A stretch of 64,000 bases of DNA from an uncultured Eubacteriales bacterium. GTDB lineage: Bacteria > Bacillota > Clostridia > Oscillospirales > Acutalibacteraceae. Of this stretch, positions 44,684-53,670 are shown piece by piece. The DNA lies in NCBI GenBank assembly GCA_934486615.1, contig CAKSQO010000004.1, forward strand, positions 62,001-126,000, written 5' to 3'. The position numbers were made by a program, and so were the translations under genes. Within the stretch, counting starts at the first letter, position 1, and every line of letters starts with the position of its first letter. The notes under the pieces were generated by a model. It had not been told where the DNA came from. It ran no database searches and was given only the letters and a program-made list of their open reading frames with translations.

Positions 44684-44717
44684 CAAAAATCAAGCCCGCA
44701 CCAAAAAGATGCGGGCC
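44684..44717 (-). terminator. Riboswitch expression-platform terminator of metK
   Basis: GCCCGCA (44694-44700) pairs with TGCGGGC (44710-44716); on the minus strand a TTTTTG run follows at once. It lies between the SAM-I aptamer and metK. Confidence 0.85.
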
Positions 44718-44724
44718 GTTTCAT

Positions 44725-44820
44725 CTCATCTTTCGGTGCTTCACCGCAGGATTTGGCACCTTGCGCAATGCAGGTTGCCGGGCTTCACAGGGCCTGTTCC
44801 CTCAGCCGCTCTTGATAAGC
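44725..44820 (-). ncRNA. SAM-I riboswitch (S-box)
   Basis: On the minus strand the conserved S-box landmarks appear in order: CTTATCAAGAG, GGCTGAGGGAAC, GGCCCTGTGAAGCCCGGCAA, AAGGTGCCAAATCCTGC and GAAAGATGAG, closing the P1 helix. SAM binding would favour the terminator next to it and stop transcription of metK. Confidence 0.96.
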
Positions 44821-44842
44821 AGTTATATTCAGTTCAAACGGT

Positions 44843-44871
44843 ATTATATCAGCATGGGCGCCTCTTGTCAA
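44843..44871 (-). promoter_or_regulatory. Consensus sigma-A promoter of the metK riboswitch RNA
   Basis: On the minus strand, TTGACA (44871-44866), a 17-nt spacer and TATAAT (44848-44843), identical to consensus in both hexamers. It begins 6 nt after the ribU stop. Confidence 0.88.
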
Positions 44872-44877
44872 GCCCTT

Positions 44878-45465
44878 TCAGCGCGTACCCTTGATGATGG
44901 GAGAAATTCTCTTGTAAATAAGGAAAGTTATGACAGCAGCGACCGCACATTTGATGAAGGTAAACGGCACGTTGAACACGGCAAGGCACTCAATCAGGCT
45001 GTTGACCCCGCCGAATATCGCCTGATACATACGCACGATCTCGTCGATGGGCATAAACTTCTGATAAATCGGATAGGTAATAAAATAGTTTATCGGCAGG
45101 CTGATTACAGCCGACGAGAGTGCTCCCACAAGACTGCCGATGAGCGCCGAGCGGCGGCTTTTTGAGCGCGAATATATAAGCCCTGCGGGAATGACGAATA
45201 CAGCGCCCAGCAGGAAGTTGGCAAGCTCCCCTACCCACGCGGTGTTTGTGCCGATGATGCCCTTTATAACATTCTTTAGCAGGCAGACGAGCGTGCCCCA
45301 CAGCGGTCCCATACTGAACGACGACACGAGCGCCGGCAGGTCGGACAGGTCAAACTTGATGAAGCTCGGCATAAACGGGACGCTGAATTCCAGAAACATC
45401 AGCACGGCCGAGATAGCCGACATCATTGCGGTGACTACGATTTTGCGAACATTGACTTTTTTCAT
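44878..45465 (-). CDS. ribU: ECF transporter S component, riboflavin-specific (RibU)
   Basis: A 195-residue membrane protein with about six spans. The start region (ISAVLMFLEFSVPFMPSFIK followed by FDLSDLPALV) and GTLVCLLKNVIKGIIGTNTA are typical of RibU. It binds riboflavin and uses the shared EcfAA'T module, not encoded here. The FMN riboswitch upstream supports the substrate. The second ATG (45465) is chosen: AGGAG is 8 nt from it and only 2 nt from the ATG at 45471. Confidence 0.92.
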   Translation of the reverse strand: MKKVNVRKIVVTAMMSAISAVLMFLEFSVPFMPSFIKFDLSDLPALVSSFSMGPLWGTLVCLLKNVIKGIIGTNTAWVGELANFLLGAVFVIPAGLIYSRSKSRRSALIGSLVGALSSAVISLPINYFITYPIYQKFMPIDEIVRMYQAIFGGVNSLIECLAVFNVPFTFIKCAVAAVITFLIYKRISPIIKGTR

Positions 45466-45502
45466 TTTCATCTCTCCTTTGAGGTTGCTGTCAAAGGAAA
45501 AA

Positions 45503-45532
45503 ACCCCGCGAGTATAAACTCACGGGGCTTTG
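45503..45532 (-). terminator. FMN riboswitch terminator of ribU
   Basis: AAGCCCCGTGAG pairs with CTCGCGGGGTTT (minus strand, one mismatch), with a short loop, then a T run. Confidence 0.85.
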
Positions 45533-45583
45533 CATTACCGTTTAAGCCCGAAGCCGCTTTGCGGCACGGGAAAAGCAGCGCTG

Positions 45584-45694
45584 CATCTTCTTTCGTCCGG
45601 ACTGTGACCGTCGGTGCGGGAATTTCACCCGCTCGGCCCCTAATGGGGTTCGTGGACTTTACCACCGGTGGAGAATTTCGCTCCGCCCCGAAGA
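45584..45694 (-). ncRNA. FMN riboswitch (RFN element)
   Basis: On the minus strand the RFN landmarks are in order: TCTTCGGGGCGGAGCG, AAATTCTCCACCGGTGGT, AAAGTCCACGAACCC, GGCCGAGCGGGTGAAATTCC, CGCACCGACGGTCACAGTCC and GGACGAAAGAAGATG. FMN would promote the terminator and lower ribU expression. Confidence 0.96.
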
Positions 45695-45769
45695 CAGCAT
45701 ATTTTTTAATTTTTAAGCAGCGGGTGTTATCAGCCGCAAAGTCATCAACGGCTAATTTTCCGCTTAAGC

Positions 45770-46051
45770 TTACTTACTGAGTGCGCGCTCGAGCCAGATG
45801 GTCGCGATGTCCATGGCGTTGTAAAGGCCGTTTTTCTCGCTCTTTTTGATTATGCGCTCGCGCGGGCGCAGGTCGGTGTCGGTGCTGAGCAACTGAACAA
45901 CGACCTTGTCGGCAATCTCGAGGTCGCCGTCCTTTTTGGTGGTCATTATCTGAAGCAGCACAACGTACTTTTCGCTCATATCGCCGTAATAAAGCTCGTT
46001 GCCCTTACGGACGAGGGGGCGACCCTTGTATGTGGAAAGCTCGTTAGCCAA
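45770..46051 (-). CDS. Conserved hypothetical 93-residue protein
   Basis: A small basic/acidic mixed protein (YKGRPLVRKGNELYYGDMSE, EIADKVVVQLLSTD) without a domain I recognise. It starts at a TTG at 46051, 7 nt after AGGAGGG. It lies at the end of the ywiB-argS-ruvX group, with about 80 nt to ruvX, and is probably co-transcribed. Function unknown. Confidence 0.7.
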   Translation of the reverse strand: MANELSTYKGRPLVRKGNELYYGDMSEKYVVLLQIMTTKKDGDLEIADKVVVQLLSTDTDLRPRERIIKKSEKNGLYNAMDIATIWLERALSK

Positions 46052-46131
46052 GCTGAATCCCTCCTAAATAAATCTTAACTGCATAATATTCTATCACAAG
46101 CCTTGCATAAAGTCAAATGTGAACAGTCTCG

Positions 46132-46551
46132 TCAATGTGAATTTTTTATTTTGTCGAGGTAGTCCTGCAAAATTATCGTCGCTGCGACCGCGTCGACGAC
46201 CGCCTTGCGCTTTGAGCCACGGCAATTTACGTCGTTTAGCGCCCGATGAGCAGAGACGGTCGTGCAGCGCTCGTCCTGAAGCACGGTTTCGACGCCGCTT
46301 TTGTCGCGGATAAGCTCCGCGATGCGGGCGCACTCCTCCGCGCGCTCCCCCACGCTGCCGTCCATATTCTTGGGATAGCCGACGACGATAAGCCCTGCCT
46401 TGCTCTCGGCAGCGAGGGCGGCGATTTTTTCAACAAGGCGCTCTGTGTTGCGCTCGGCTATGACGCTTTTTGGAAAGGCAAAAGTCTCGCTCTCGTCGCT
46501 CAAAGCGATCCCTGTGCGCGCCAGGCCGAGGTCGGTTGACATAATTATCAT
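46132..46551 (-). CDS. ruvX: Putative Holliday junction resolvase RuvX/YqgF
   Basis: A 139-residue RNase H-fold nuclease, implicated in pre-16S rRNA 5'-end processing and in junction resolution. STDLGLARTGIA carries the first catalytic Asp, VGYPKNMDGSVGERAEE the central motif, LQDERCTTVSA the Glu and DAVAATIILQDYL the last Asp. The ATG at 46551 lies 8 nt after GGAG. It starts 14 nt after argS. Confidence 0.93.
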   Translation of the reverse strand: MIIMSTDLGLARTGIALSDESETFAFPKSVIAERNTERLVEKIAALAAESKAGLIVVGYPKNMDGSVGERAEECARIAELIRDKSGVETVLQDERCTTVSAHRALNDVNCRGSKRKAVVDAVAATIILQDYLDKIKNSH

Positions 46552-46565
46552 TGAAGCCGCTCCGC

Positions 46566-48254
46566 TTACATTACTTCTGGCGCGTCGATGCCGAGCATAC
46601 TGAGCACATTCAAAAGCACGCGGCGCACCTGGGTGCAGAGGAACAGTCTTGCATACATCAACTGCTCGTCGTCGCACTGAACGCGGCAGGCGTTGTAATA
46701 CTTGTGAAACAGCGTGGCAAGGTCGATAACATAGCGCGTTATCTTTGACGGGTCGTACAGCTTCGCCGCCGCGACGACCTCGTCCTCGAGCAGCGACAGC
46801 TGACGGACGATCTCGCGCTCGGTCGGCTCGGTCAGACAGTCAAGGCCGCCGGCGTCGACCTCCCTGAAAGTGATGCCCTGAGCGGACAGGTTCTTGAGTA
46901 TGCTGCAAATTCTGGCGTTTGCGTACTGGACGTAATAGACGGGGTTCTGCGACGACTGCTCAACCGCGAGGTCAAGGTCAAATTCGAGGTGGCTGTTCGG
47001 CTCGCGCAGATTGAAGAAGAAGCGCGCAGCGTCGATCGGCACCTCGTCAAGCAGAGTCTCGAGCGTTATAGCCTTGCCCGAGCGCTTCGACAGCTTGTAC
47101 GTCTCGCCGTCCTTGACGAGGCGCACCATCTGCATAATTACCGCGTCAAGGCGGCTCGGGTCAACGCCGAGCGCCTGCATGGCGGCCTTCATACGCGGAA
47201 CATAGCCGTGATGATCCGCACCGAGCACGTCGATAGCCTTGTCAAAGCCGCGCTCGACGAGCTTGTTGTAATGATAAGCGATGTCGGGCACGAAGTAGGT
47301 CGGCACGCCGTTTGCACGCACGAGCACGCGATCCTTTTCGTCGCCGAACTCGGTCGACCTGAACCACAGCGCGCCCTCAAGCTCGTAGGTATAGCCGCTC
47401 TCTACCAGCTTGTCGACGATTCGCTTGACCGCGCCGCTTGCGTGCAGCTCGGACTCTCTGAACCAGCGGTCGTAGTGGATACGGTACTTGGCAAGGTCGT
47501 CCTCAAGCTTCCGAATATTCTTCGGCAGCGCGAAGTCGCACAGCGCCTGACGGCGTGTCTCGCTGTCACAGTCGACGTACTGCTCACCGTAAAGCTCCCT
47601 GAACGCCCTGGCGTGGTTGGTGATGTCCTCGCCGAGGTAGGCGTCCTCGGGCATCTCGACCGAGGGGTCGAATAGCTGCAGATACCTGACCTCGAGCGAG
47701 GTTTTGAACTTCTCGATCTGATTGCCCGCATCGTTGACGTAGAACTCACGCTTTACATCATAGCCCGCGTAGTCGAGCACACTTGCAAGGCAGTCGCCCA
47801 GGGCGCCGCCGCGCGCGTTGCCGATGTGCATAGGCCCGGTCGGGTTGGCGGAAACAAACTCGACGAGCACCTTTTTGCCGCCGCCGAAGTCGGAGCGGCC
47901 GTAGTTCTCGCCCTGCGCCTCAACGTCCTTGAGAATGTCGGAATAGTAGCGGCTGCCGAGGAAGAAGTTGATAAATCCGGGCCCCGCGATCTCGTAGCGG
48001 TCGATGTATGTGCCGCTCAGATCAAAGTAGCCCGCGAGCGTTTCGGCGATAGCGCGCGGCGCCTGATGCAGCGAGCGCGCCCAGACCATAGCCGCGTTTA
48101 CGGCATAGTCGCCGTGCGAACGGTCGGCGGGAATTTCGACCGAGAACGGCGCAAGCTCGCAAAGCGGGAATTTCTCGTCCGCAACGGCTTTTCCCGCCGC
48201 TTCGAGTATTATATTCCTTATATCCGCATTGGCTTTATTTACTATTTCAGACAT
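46566..48254 (-). CDS. argS: Arginine--tRNA ligase
   Basis: A 562-residue class I synthetase. The N-terminal Add1 domain binds the tRNA elbow. The HIGH region is SANPTGPMHIGNARGGALGD, the KMSKS counterpart YKLSKRSGKAI, and the DALR anticodon domain covers the last 110 residues. GGAGG is 10 nt before the ATG. It overlaps ywiB by 8 nt, the same pair as in Bacillus. Confidence 0.96.
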   Translation of the reverse strand: MSEIVNKANADIRNIILEAAGKAVADEKFPLCELAPFSVEIPADRSHGDYAVNAAMVWARSLHQAPRAIAETLAGYFDLSGTYIDRYEIAGPGFINFFLGSRYYSDILKDVEAQGENYGRSDFGGGKKVLVEFVSANPTGPMHIGNARGGALGDCLASVLDYAGYDVKREFYVNDAGNQIEKFKTSLEVRYLQLFDPSVEMPEDAYLGEDITNHARAFRELYGEQYVDCDSETRRQALCDFALPKNIRKLEDDLAKYRIHYDRWFRESELHASGAVKRIVDKLVESGYTYELEGALWFRSTEFGDEKDRVLVRANGVPTYFVPDIAYHYNKLVERGFDKAIDVLGADHHGYVPRMKAAMQALGVDPSRLDAVIMQMVRLVKDGETYKLSKRSGKAITLETLLDEVPIDAARFFFNLREPNSHLEFDLDLAVEQSSQNPVYYVQYANARICSILKNLSAQGITFREVDAGGLDCLTEPTEREIVRQLSLLEDEVVAAAKLYDPSKITRYVIDLATLFHKYYNACRVQCDDEQLMYARLFLCTQVRRVLLNVLSMLGIDAPEVM

Positions 48255-48675
48255 CTGTGGATAACCTCCTGACGTTTATCTCGATAAGATTATTGCTCAT
48301 AAATTCGGAATTTATATCGACCGCGTAGTCGAGCACGATCTGTCCCCCGTTTTCGTCGAGGTTTATGTCGACCGTTCTGCCGCTTATGCCCATCGTCAGC
48401 GTGCCGTACGGCATATTGTAGCTGCTCAGGCATCGTCGCCCCTCAAGCACCGTCAGCTGCGAGCTGCCGTCGCCCGTGCGGGTGATGTTGACGGACTTGT
48501 CGTCGCCTATCTTAACGGTGGTGCTGACCTTTTGGCCGTCGTCGGTCTTTTCGGAATAAAAAAGGCTGGCAGTGCCATGGCTCAGACGCATATGCCCGAG
48601 CGTGTTTATATTGATATTTTCGGTATCGTCGGCCGAGACGATTCGGCTGCTGATGTCGATAACAACGTCGAACAT
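48247..48675 (-). CDS. DUF1934 family beta-barrel protein (YwiB-like)
   Basis: A 142-residue protein of the calycin-like DUF1934 family (YwiB), with GHMRLSHGTASLFYSEKTDD and a conserved tail (LDYAVDINSEFMSNN). Its role is unknown; it is often found beside argS. It overlaps the argS start by 8 nt and is transcribed from the promoter at 48716-48744. Confidence 0.85.
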   Translation of the reverse strand: MFDVVIDISSRIVSADDTENININTLGHMRLSHGTASLFYSEKTDDGQKVSTTVKIGDDKSVNITRTGDGSSQLTVLEGRRCLSSYNMPYGTLTMGISGRTVDINLDENGGQIVLDYAVDINSEFMSNNLIEINVRRLSTDV

Positions 48676-48715
48676 TGTCGATTTATCCTCACTTTTACCG
48701 TTTCACTGAACATAT

Positions 48716-48744
48716 ATCTTACCATAATTCAGCGGATTTATCAA
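48716..48744 (-). promoter_or_regulatory. Sigma-A promoter of ywiB-argS-ruvX
   Basis: On the minus strand, TTGATA (48744-48739), a 17-nt spacer and TAAGAT (48721-48716). Confidence 0.6.
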
Positions 48745-48862
48745 TCATAATATTAAAATATGTGAATAATTTGTCTAAACTGTGTGAAATTTATAATCAG
48801 GGCTTTCTTTTATTTGAATTTTGTTATATAATTGGATAACACCTTTATCAGGAGATGTTGAA

Positions 48863-49225
48863 ATGCAATTAGCTGAAAACCTCAGAACGCTGCGCAAAAA
48901 CGCAAGAATGAATCAGCAGACCATCGCGGATATGCTGAACATCGAACGCTCGACGTACAGTTACTATGAGACCGGTCGTACCAATCCGACCTACGAGACC
49001 CTTATCAATATTGCAAAGATCTATAATATCTCTGTTGACGACCTGCTCGGTCTCAACCGCAGCACTCCCATGGTTGCCGACGGCAGCCACGGCTACGAGG
49101 CCGGCGTTTCTCTTACGCTCACCGCCGAGGAGAAGAGCTTTATTATGAATCTTCGCAAGCTCGATAAGGAATCGGTCGAAAAAGTCGCCGAGCTCATCGA
49201 AAAGTGTCTCAAAAGCCTCGACTGA
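48863..49225 (+). CDS. Xre-family helix-turn-helix regulator
   Basis: A 120-residue DNA-binding protein. The HTH_3 domain covers residues 5-60 (LRTLRKNARMNQQTIADML, then RSTYSYYETGRTNPTYETL). A C-terminal helix about 85-118 (LDKESVEKVAELIEKCL) probably dimerises it. The target is unknown. AGGAG lies 8 nt before the ATG at 48863, and TATAAT (48827-48832) lies upstream with no clear -35. It is divergent from ywiB-argS, which it might regulate. Confidence 0.9.
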   Translation: MQLAENLRTLRKNARMNQQTIADMLNIERSTYSYYETGRTNPTYETLINIAKIYNISVDDLLGLNRSTPMVADGSHGYEAGVSLTLTAEEKSFIMNLRKLDKESVEKVAELIEKCLKSLD

Positions 49226-49321
49226 AAAAATAAGACTTAAAAAGCGTTGCTGACATCTGCAAAGTGTCGGTGGCTCTTTTGCCGTTTAAGTAAGGCACAC
49301 ACCCTCATAAGATACAGCAAA

Positions 49322-49362
49322 AAAAGCAAGCCGCTCGAGATTCCCCGTCGGCTTGCTTTTTT
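49322..49362. terminator. Bidirectional terminator between the regulator and polC
   Basis: An 11-bp stem (AAAAGCAAGCC with GGCTTGCTTTT) with A and T tracts on its two sides and a 17-nt loop. Confidence 0.85.
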
Positions 49363-49383
49363 ATGTTTTCTGCTTCCGACCTA

Positions 49384-52300
49384 TCAGAAGAAAGAGATCT
49401 GATTTGAGTCGGGCAAAAAGTCCAGGACGTGCAGCTCTGTCAGCGCAGCAACGATGGATTTGCCCAATCCTGCGACGGTTATCAGCTCGTCCTTTGACAT
49501 ATAGCCGCCCTCGTGCTTTGCAGCCTGCGCGATGCCGATTGCAGCGTTGTCACCGATACCGCTTATGCAGTTAAACGGCAGGCGTATCGAGCCGTCCTCG
49601 ACCTTATACAGCTTGGCATCGGACTTGTAAAAGTCGATGGGCAGGAAGTTAATCCCGCGCGCCATCATCTCGTTAACTATCTGCAAAATAGCCATTCGGG
49701 CATTGTCCTTAGCATTTGCGAGCTTGCCCTTTGCGGTGATCTCGGCCATAGCGGCCCTGACGGCACTGCGGCCGCCCATCAGCGTTTTTGCGTCAAGCTC
49801 GTCACTGCGCACGCTGAAGTAAGCAGCGTAGTATTCGACGGGGCGATGCACCTTGTACCAGCCCAGGCGCAGCGTGGCTATCATATAAGCGGCAGCGTGC
49901 GCTTTTGGGAACATATACTTTATTTTGAAGCATGAGTCGATGTACCACTCGGGTACGTCGTGCTCGCGCATCGCAGCGATATGCTCCTCGGTCAGCAGCT
50001 TGGTCGCCTTACCCTTTCGGGTGATCTCCATAATCTTGAACGCCATCTTCGGCTGCAGCCCTTTGTGAAGCAGGTAGGTCATAATGCTGTCACGCGTTCC
50101 GATAACCTCGGAAATGGTGCAGATGTTGTTCTTGATAAGCTCCTGCGCGTTGCCGAGCCATACGTCCGTGCCGTGCGAAAGTCCCGAAATCTGCAGCAGG
50201 TCGGAAAAAGTCTTAGGCTGCGTTTCAACCAACATTCCGCGAACAAAGTTCGTTCCGACCTCGGGCAGCGAGAACGTGCCCGTCCGGGAATCAATGTCCT
50301 CGGGCTTTACGCCGAGTGCTTCGGTCGACGTAAACAGGCTCATGACCTTCTCGTCGCTCATAGGCACACTCATAACGGGTATGCCCGTGAATTCCTCAAG
50401 GTACTTGTATATCGTCGGCACATCGTGCCCGAGTATGTCAAGCTTGAGAATAGTGTCGTGTATCGAATGGAAGTCGAAGTGCGTCGTCTTAGTGTCGGAA
50501 TTGACGTCGTCGGCGGGATGCTGCACGGGGCAGAAGTCGTACACGTCAAAGTCGCGCGGGACGACGACCATTCCGCCGGGGTGCTGACCCGTGGTGCGCT
50601 TGACGCCGGTGCAGCCTATCGTCAGGCGGTCGGCCTCGGCCTTGTTGAGCGTTATTCCGCGCTCTTCGGCATATTTGCGTACATAGCCGTAGGCGGTCTT
50701 GTCAGCGACGGTAGCGATAGTTCCCGCCTTGAATACGTTCTCGCTGCCGAACAGCGTCTCGGTGAATTTGTGGGCGCAGGACTGATACTCGCCGGAGAAG
50801 TTCAGGTCAATATCAGGCGTTTTGTCGCCGTCGAAGCCGAGGAACGTCTCAAACGGTATGTCGTGACCGTCGCGGTTAAGCTCTGCGCCGCACTTGGGGC
50901 ACTTCTTCGGCGGCAGGTCGAAGCCCGAGCCGACCGAGCCGTCGGTGATGAACTCGCTGTACTTGCACTCGGGGCAGACGTAATGCGGCGCCAACGGATT
51001 AACCTCCGAAATGCCCGACATCGTGGCAACGAATGACGAGCCGACCGAACCTCGCGAGCCGACGAGGTAGCCGTGCTCGACCGAGTCGGCAACCAGTTTC
51101 TGCGCGGTAACGTACATTATCGAAAAACCGTTCTTGATAATCGAGCCGAGCTCCTTGTCAAGGCGCTTTTGGATAATTTCGGGCAACGGGTCGCCGTAGA
51201 CCTCGTGTGCCTTTTTATATGTGACCTCCTGAATTATCTCGTCCGAGCCGGGAATTGACGGCGGGAAGTTGCCCTCCGGAATAGGTCTGAAGAACTCGAC
51301 GAGGTCGGCAATCTTGTTCGGGTTTTCAACAACGACCTCGTAGGCCTTTTTCTTGCCCAGATAGGCGAAGTCGGACAGCATTTCGTCGGTCGTCTTGAAG
51401 TAAAGCGGAGCCTGATTGTCGGCGTCGGAGAAGCCCTGACCCGCCATAAGTATCGCGCGGAATTTTGCGTCCGACTTGTTTAGGAAGTGCACGTCGCCCG
51501 TCGCCACAACGAGCTTTCCGAGCTTGTCGGCCAGCTTGATTATGGTCTTGTTTATGGCGTTAAGCTCCTCTTCGCTCTTGACAATCCCCTCGCGCACCAT
51601 AAACTCGTTGTTGCCGTTGGGCTGGATTTCGAGAAAGTCGTAGAAGCTCGCAATCTCGAGCAACTCCGCCCACGGACGGCCGTTGAGCACCGCCTGATAC
51701 AGCTCGCCCTGCTCGCAGGCGCTGCCGATGAGCAGGCCGTCGCGGTAGTTTATCAGCTCGCTGCGCGGAATACGCGGGCGGCGGTAGTAATATTTAAGGT
51801 GCGACATCGAGACGAGCTTGTACAGATTTTTAAGCCCGACGTGGTTGCGTGCAAGGATTATCATATGGTGCGCGCGCAGCTTCTTCGGGTCGTTACCCGC
51901 AAGGGCGCGGTTGATATCTGCGATGTTGTCGCACTCGTGCTCGGGCAGCACGCGCAGCTTTTCGAGCAGCTTAACAAATATCGCGCTGAGTATAGTCGCA
52001 TCGTCGACCGCGCGGTGGTGGTTGAAGTCGTTAAGCTCCAGCGCCTTTGCAACGGTGTCGAGCTTGTGGTTGGATATGTTAGGCAGCAGCGAGCGCGCCA
52101 TGGGCACGGTGTCGCACGAGGGGTTGCCGATGACCCTGTTCAGCCTTATGCACGCCGCGCGCAGAAAGGACATATCAAACGGCGCGTTGTGCGCAACAAG
52201 CAGCCTGTCCCCGATAAAGTCGAGGAACTTTGGCACGATGTCATCCTCAAACGGCGCGTCGGCGACCATTTCGTCGGTTATGCCCGTGATCTCTACAACG

Positions 52301-53667
52301 CGCGCGGGAATCGGCATACGCGGGTTGACAAGCGACGAGAACGTGTCGACGACCTCGCCGCCGCGAATGAGGACCGCGCCTATCTCGGTTATGCGGTCGT
52401 TGACAGGACTGAAGCCCGTAGTCTCAAAGTCAAAGCATATAAACTCGCCGTTGAACGGCTCGTTGCACTCGCCGTCTATTACGGGTACCATATCATTAAC
52501 GTAGTAAGCCTCAACGCCGTAAATCGCCTTGAAGTCGGGGTCGTCCTTGCGGATGGCCGCGACGGTATTCATAACCTCAGGGAATGCCTGTACCACGCCG
52601 TGGTCGGTTATGGCGACAGCCTTGTGCCCCCACTTGTGGGCACGCTTTATGAGCGCTTCCGCGTCGGCAAGGCCGTCCATCTGCGACATCTTGCTGTGCA
52701 TATGCAGCTCGACGCGCTTGTTCTCAGCGCGGTCCGTTTCCTCATATTTGTCAACCTTGGCAATTATCATCGGGTCAAAGACGTAGTCATTCTCGTATTT
52801 GTCGTTGACCATTGAGCCGCGCAAAAGCAGGCAGTCGCCGTTTTTGAGCGCTTCGACCCACTTTGTCTGCTCAAGCGGCAGATATGTTTTCACCATTACG
52901 GAGTTTGTGTAGTCGCTGACGTTTATGTTTATCCTCAGCTTGTTGCCTGCGCGGGTGGGGCTTGTTTCAAAGCCGAACACCTCGCCCCAGATAACACAGT
53001 AGCCGATGTCGGGGGTCAGGTTGACGATGGGAGTCGGCTCGCCCTTTATCTTTGATGAGCCGCCGTTTCTCGCCCAGATAACGCTCGCCGTGTCAAGAAA
53101 GACGGGCAGCCCGTCGGCAGGTGGGGTCAGATGAACGCGCTTTTGCGGCTTGGGCTTTGCAGCTTCGAGCACCTCTTTGGGCACAACGACCTCGTGCGCT
53201 TCGGTAGCGCCCGAGAAGCCGACCTCGGCATTCAAGCCGAAAAGGCGGTGGATAAGCCCCACCAGCTTGCGGTCAATGTCGTCGAGGGTGCTCAGTCCCC
53301 CGTTTTTGAGCGCAATGTCGACCTTGCTGCCATCGACGCTCACGGCGCAGGAGTTGAACACTCCGCTGAGCGCCGCATTCGAGGCGATAAGCTCGTCTAT
53401 GGCAAAGGCGACCGCTTTCTCGTCAAGCAATGCGTTATCAAAGCCGACCTCGGCGCTGACCCGGCTCAAGCTAAGCCCGCGTCTTATCGCGTCGAGCAGA
53501 GCCGCGTGGGCGTTGCGGTCGATGACCTCGGCGTAGCGCAGCCCAATTAAGAGCGTGCGCTCGGACTTGTTCGTTTTGACGAACGTAACGCTCGCCTTGT
53601 CGGCCGCGGGCACTCCTGAGTAGTCAAAAACGCCTGAGAAAACCGCGGAAAACGGTACTTGCTTCAA
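49384..53667 (-). CDS. polC: DNA polymerase III subunit alpha, PolC type
   Basis: A 1427-residue replicative polymerase of low-GC Gram-positives. N-terminal domain, OB fold (about 230-320), PHP domain (VELHMHSKMSQMDGLADAEA; ITDHGV) interrupted by the DEDDh proofreading exonuclease (ICFDFETTGFSPVNDRITEI), a zinc finger (CPECK ... CPKCG), the polymerase core (KTPDIDLNFSGEYQ) and a C-terminal HhH region (CISGIGDNAAIGIAQ). It starts at a TTG at 53667, 9 nt after GAGG, right after ispG. Last gene of the pyrH to polC series. Confidence 0.97.
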   Translation of the reverse strand: MKQVPFSAVFSGVFDYSGVPAADKASVTFVKTNKSERTLLIGLRYAEVIDRNAHAALLDAIRRGLSLSRVSAEVGFDNALLDEKAVAFAIDELIASNAALSGVFNSCAVSVDGSKVDIALKNGGLSTLDDIDRKLVGLIHRLFGLNAEVGFSGATEAHEVVVPKEVLEAAKPKPQKRVHLTPPADGLPVFLDTASVIWARNGGSSKIKGEPTPIVNLTPDIGYCVIWGEVFGFETSPTRAGNKLRININVSDYTNSVMVKTYLPLEQTKWVEALKNGDCLLLRGSMVNDKYENDYVFDPMIIAKVDKYEETDRAENKRVELHMHSKMSQMDGLADAEALIKRAHKWGHKAVAITDHGVVQAFPEVMNTVAAIRKDDPDFKAIYGVEAYYVNDMVPVIDGECNEPFNGEFICFDFETTGFSPVNDRITEIGAVLIRGGEVVDTFSSLVNPRMPIPARVVEITGITDEMVADAPFEDDIVPKFLDFIGDRLLVAHNAPFDMSFLRAACIRLNRVIGNPSCDTVPMARSLLPNISNHKLDTVAKALELNDFNHHRAVDDATILSAIFVKLLEKLRVLPEHECDNIADINRALAGNDPKKLRAHHMIILARNHVGLKNLYKLVSMSHLKYYYRRPRIPRSELINYRDGLLIGSACEQGELYQAVLNGRPWAELLEIASFYDFLEIQPNGNNEFMVREGIVKSEEELNAINKTIIKLADKLGKLVVATGDVHFLNKSDAKFRAILMAGQGFSDADNQAPLYFKTTDEMLSDFAYLGKKKAYEVVVENPNKIADLVEFFRPIPEGNFPPSIPGSDEIIQEVTYKKAHEVYGDPLPEIIQKRLDKELGSIIKNGFSIMYVTAQKLVADSVEHGYLVGSRGSVGSSFVATMSGISEVNPLAPHYVCPECKYSEFITDGSVGSGFDLPPKKCPKCGAELNRDGHDIPFETFLGFDGDKTPDIDLNFSGEYQSCAHKFTETLFGSENVFKAGTIATVADKTAYGYVRKYAEERGITLNKAEADRLTIGCTGVKRTTGQHPGGMVVVPRDFDVYDFCPVQHPADDVNSDTKTTHFDFHSIHDTILKLDILGHDVPTIYKYLEEFTGIPVMSVPMSDEKVMSLFTSTEALGVKPEDIDSRTGTFSLPEVGTNFVRGMLVETQPKTFSDLLQISGLSHGTDVWLGNAQELIKNNICTISEVIGTRDSIMTYLLHKGLQPKMAFKIMEITRKGKATKLLTEEHIAAMREHDVPEWYIDSCFKIKYMFPKAHAAAYMIATLRLGWYKVHRPVEYYAAYFSVRSDELDAKTLMGGRSAVRAAMAEITAKGKLANAKDNARMAILQIVNEMMARGINFLPIDFYKSDAKLYKVEDGSIRLPFNCISGIGDNAAIGIAQAAKHEGGYMSKDELITVAGLGKSIVAALTELHVLDFLPDSNQISFF

Positions 53668-53670
53668 TTT

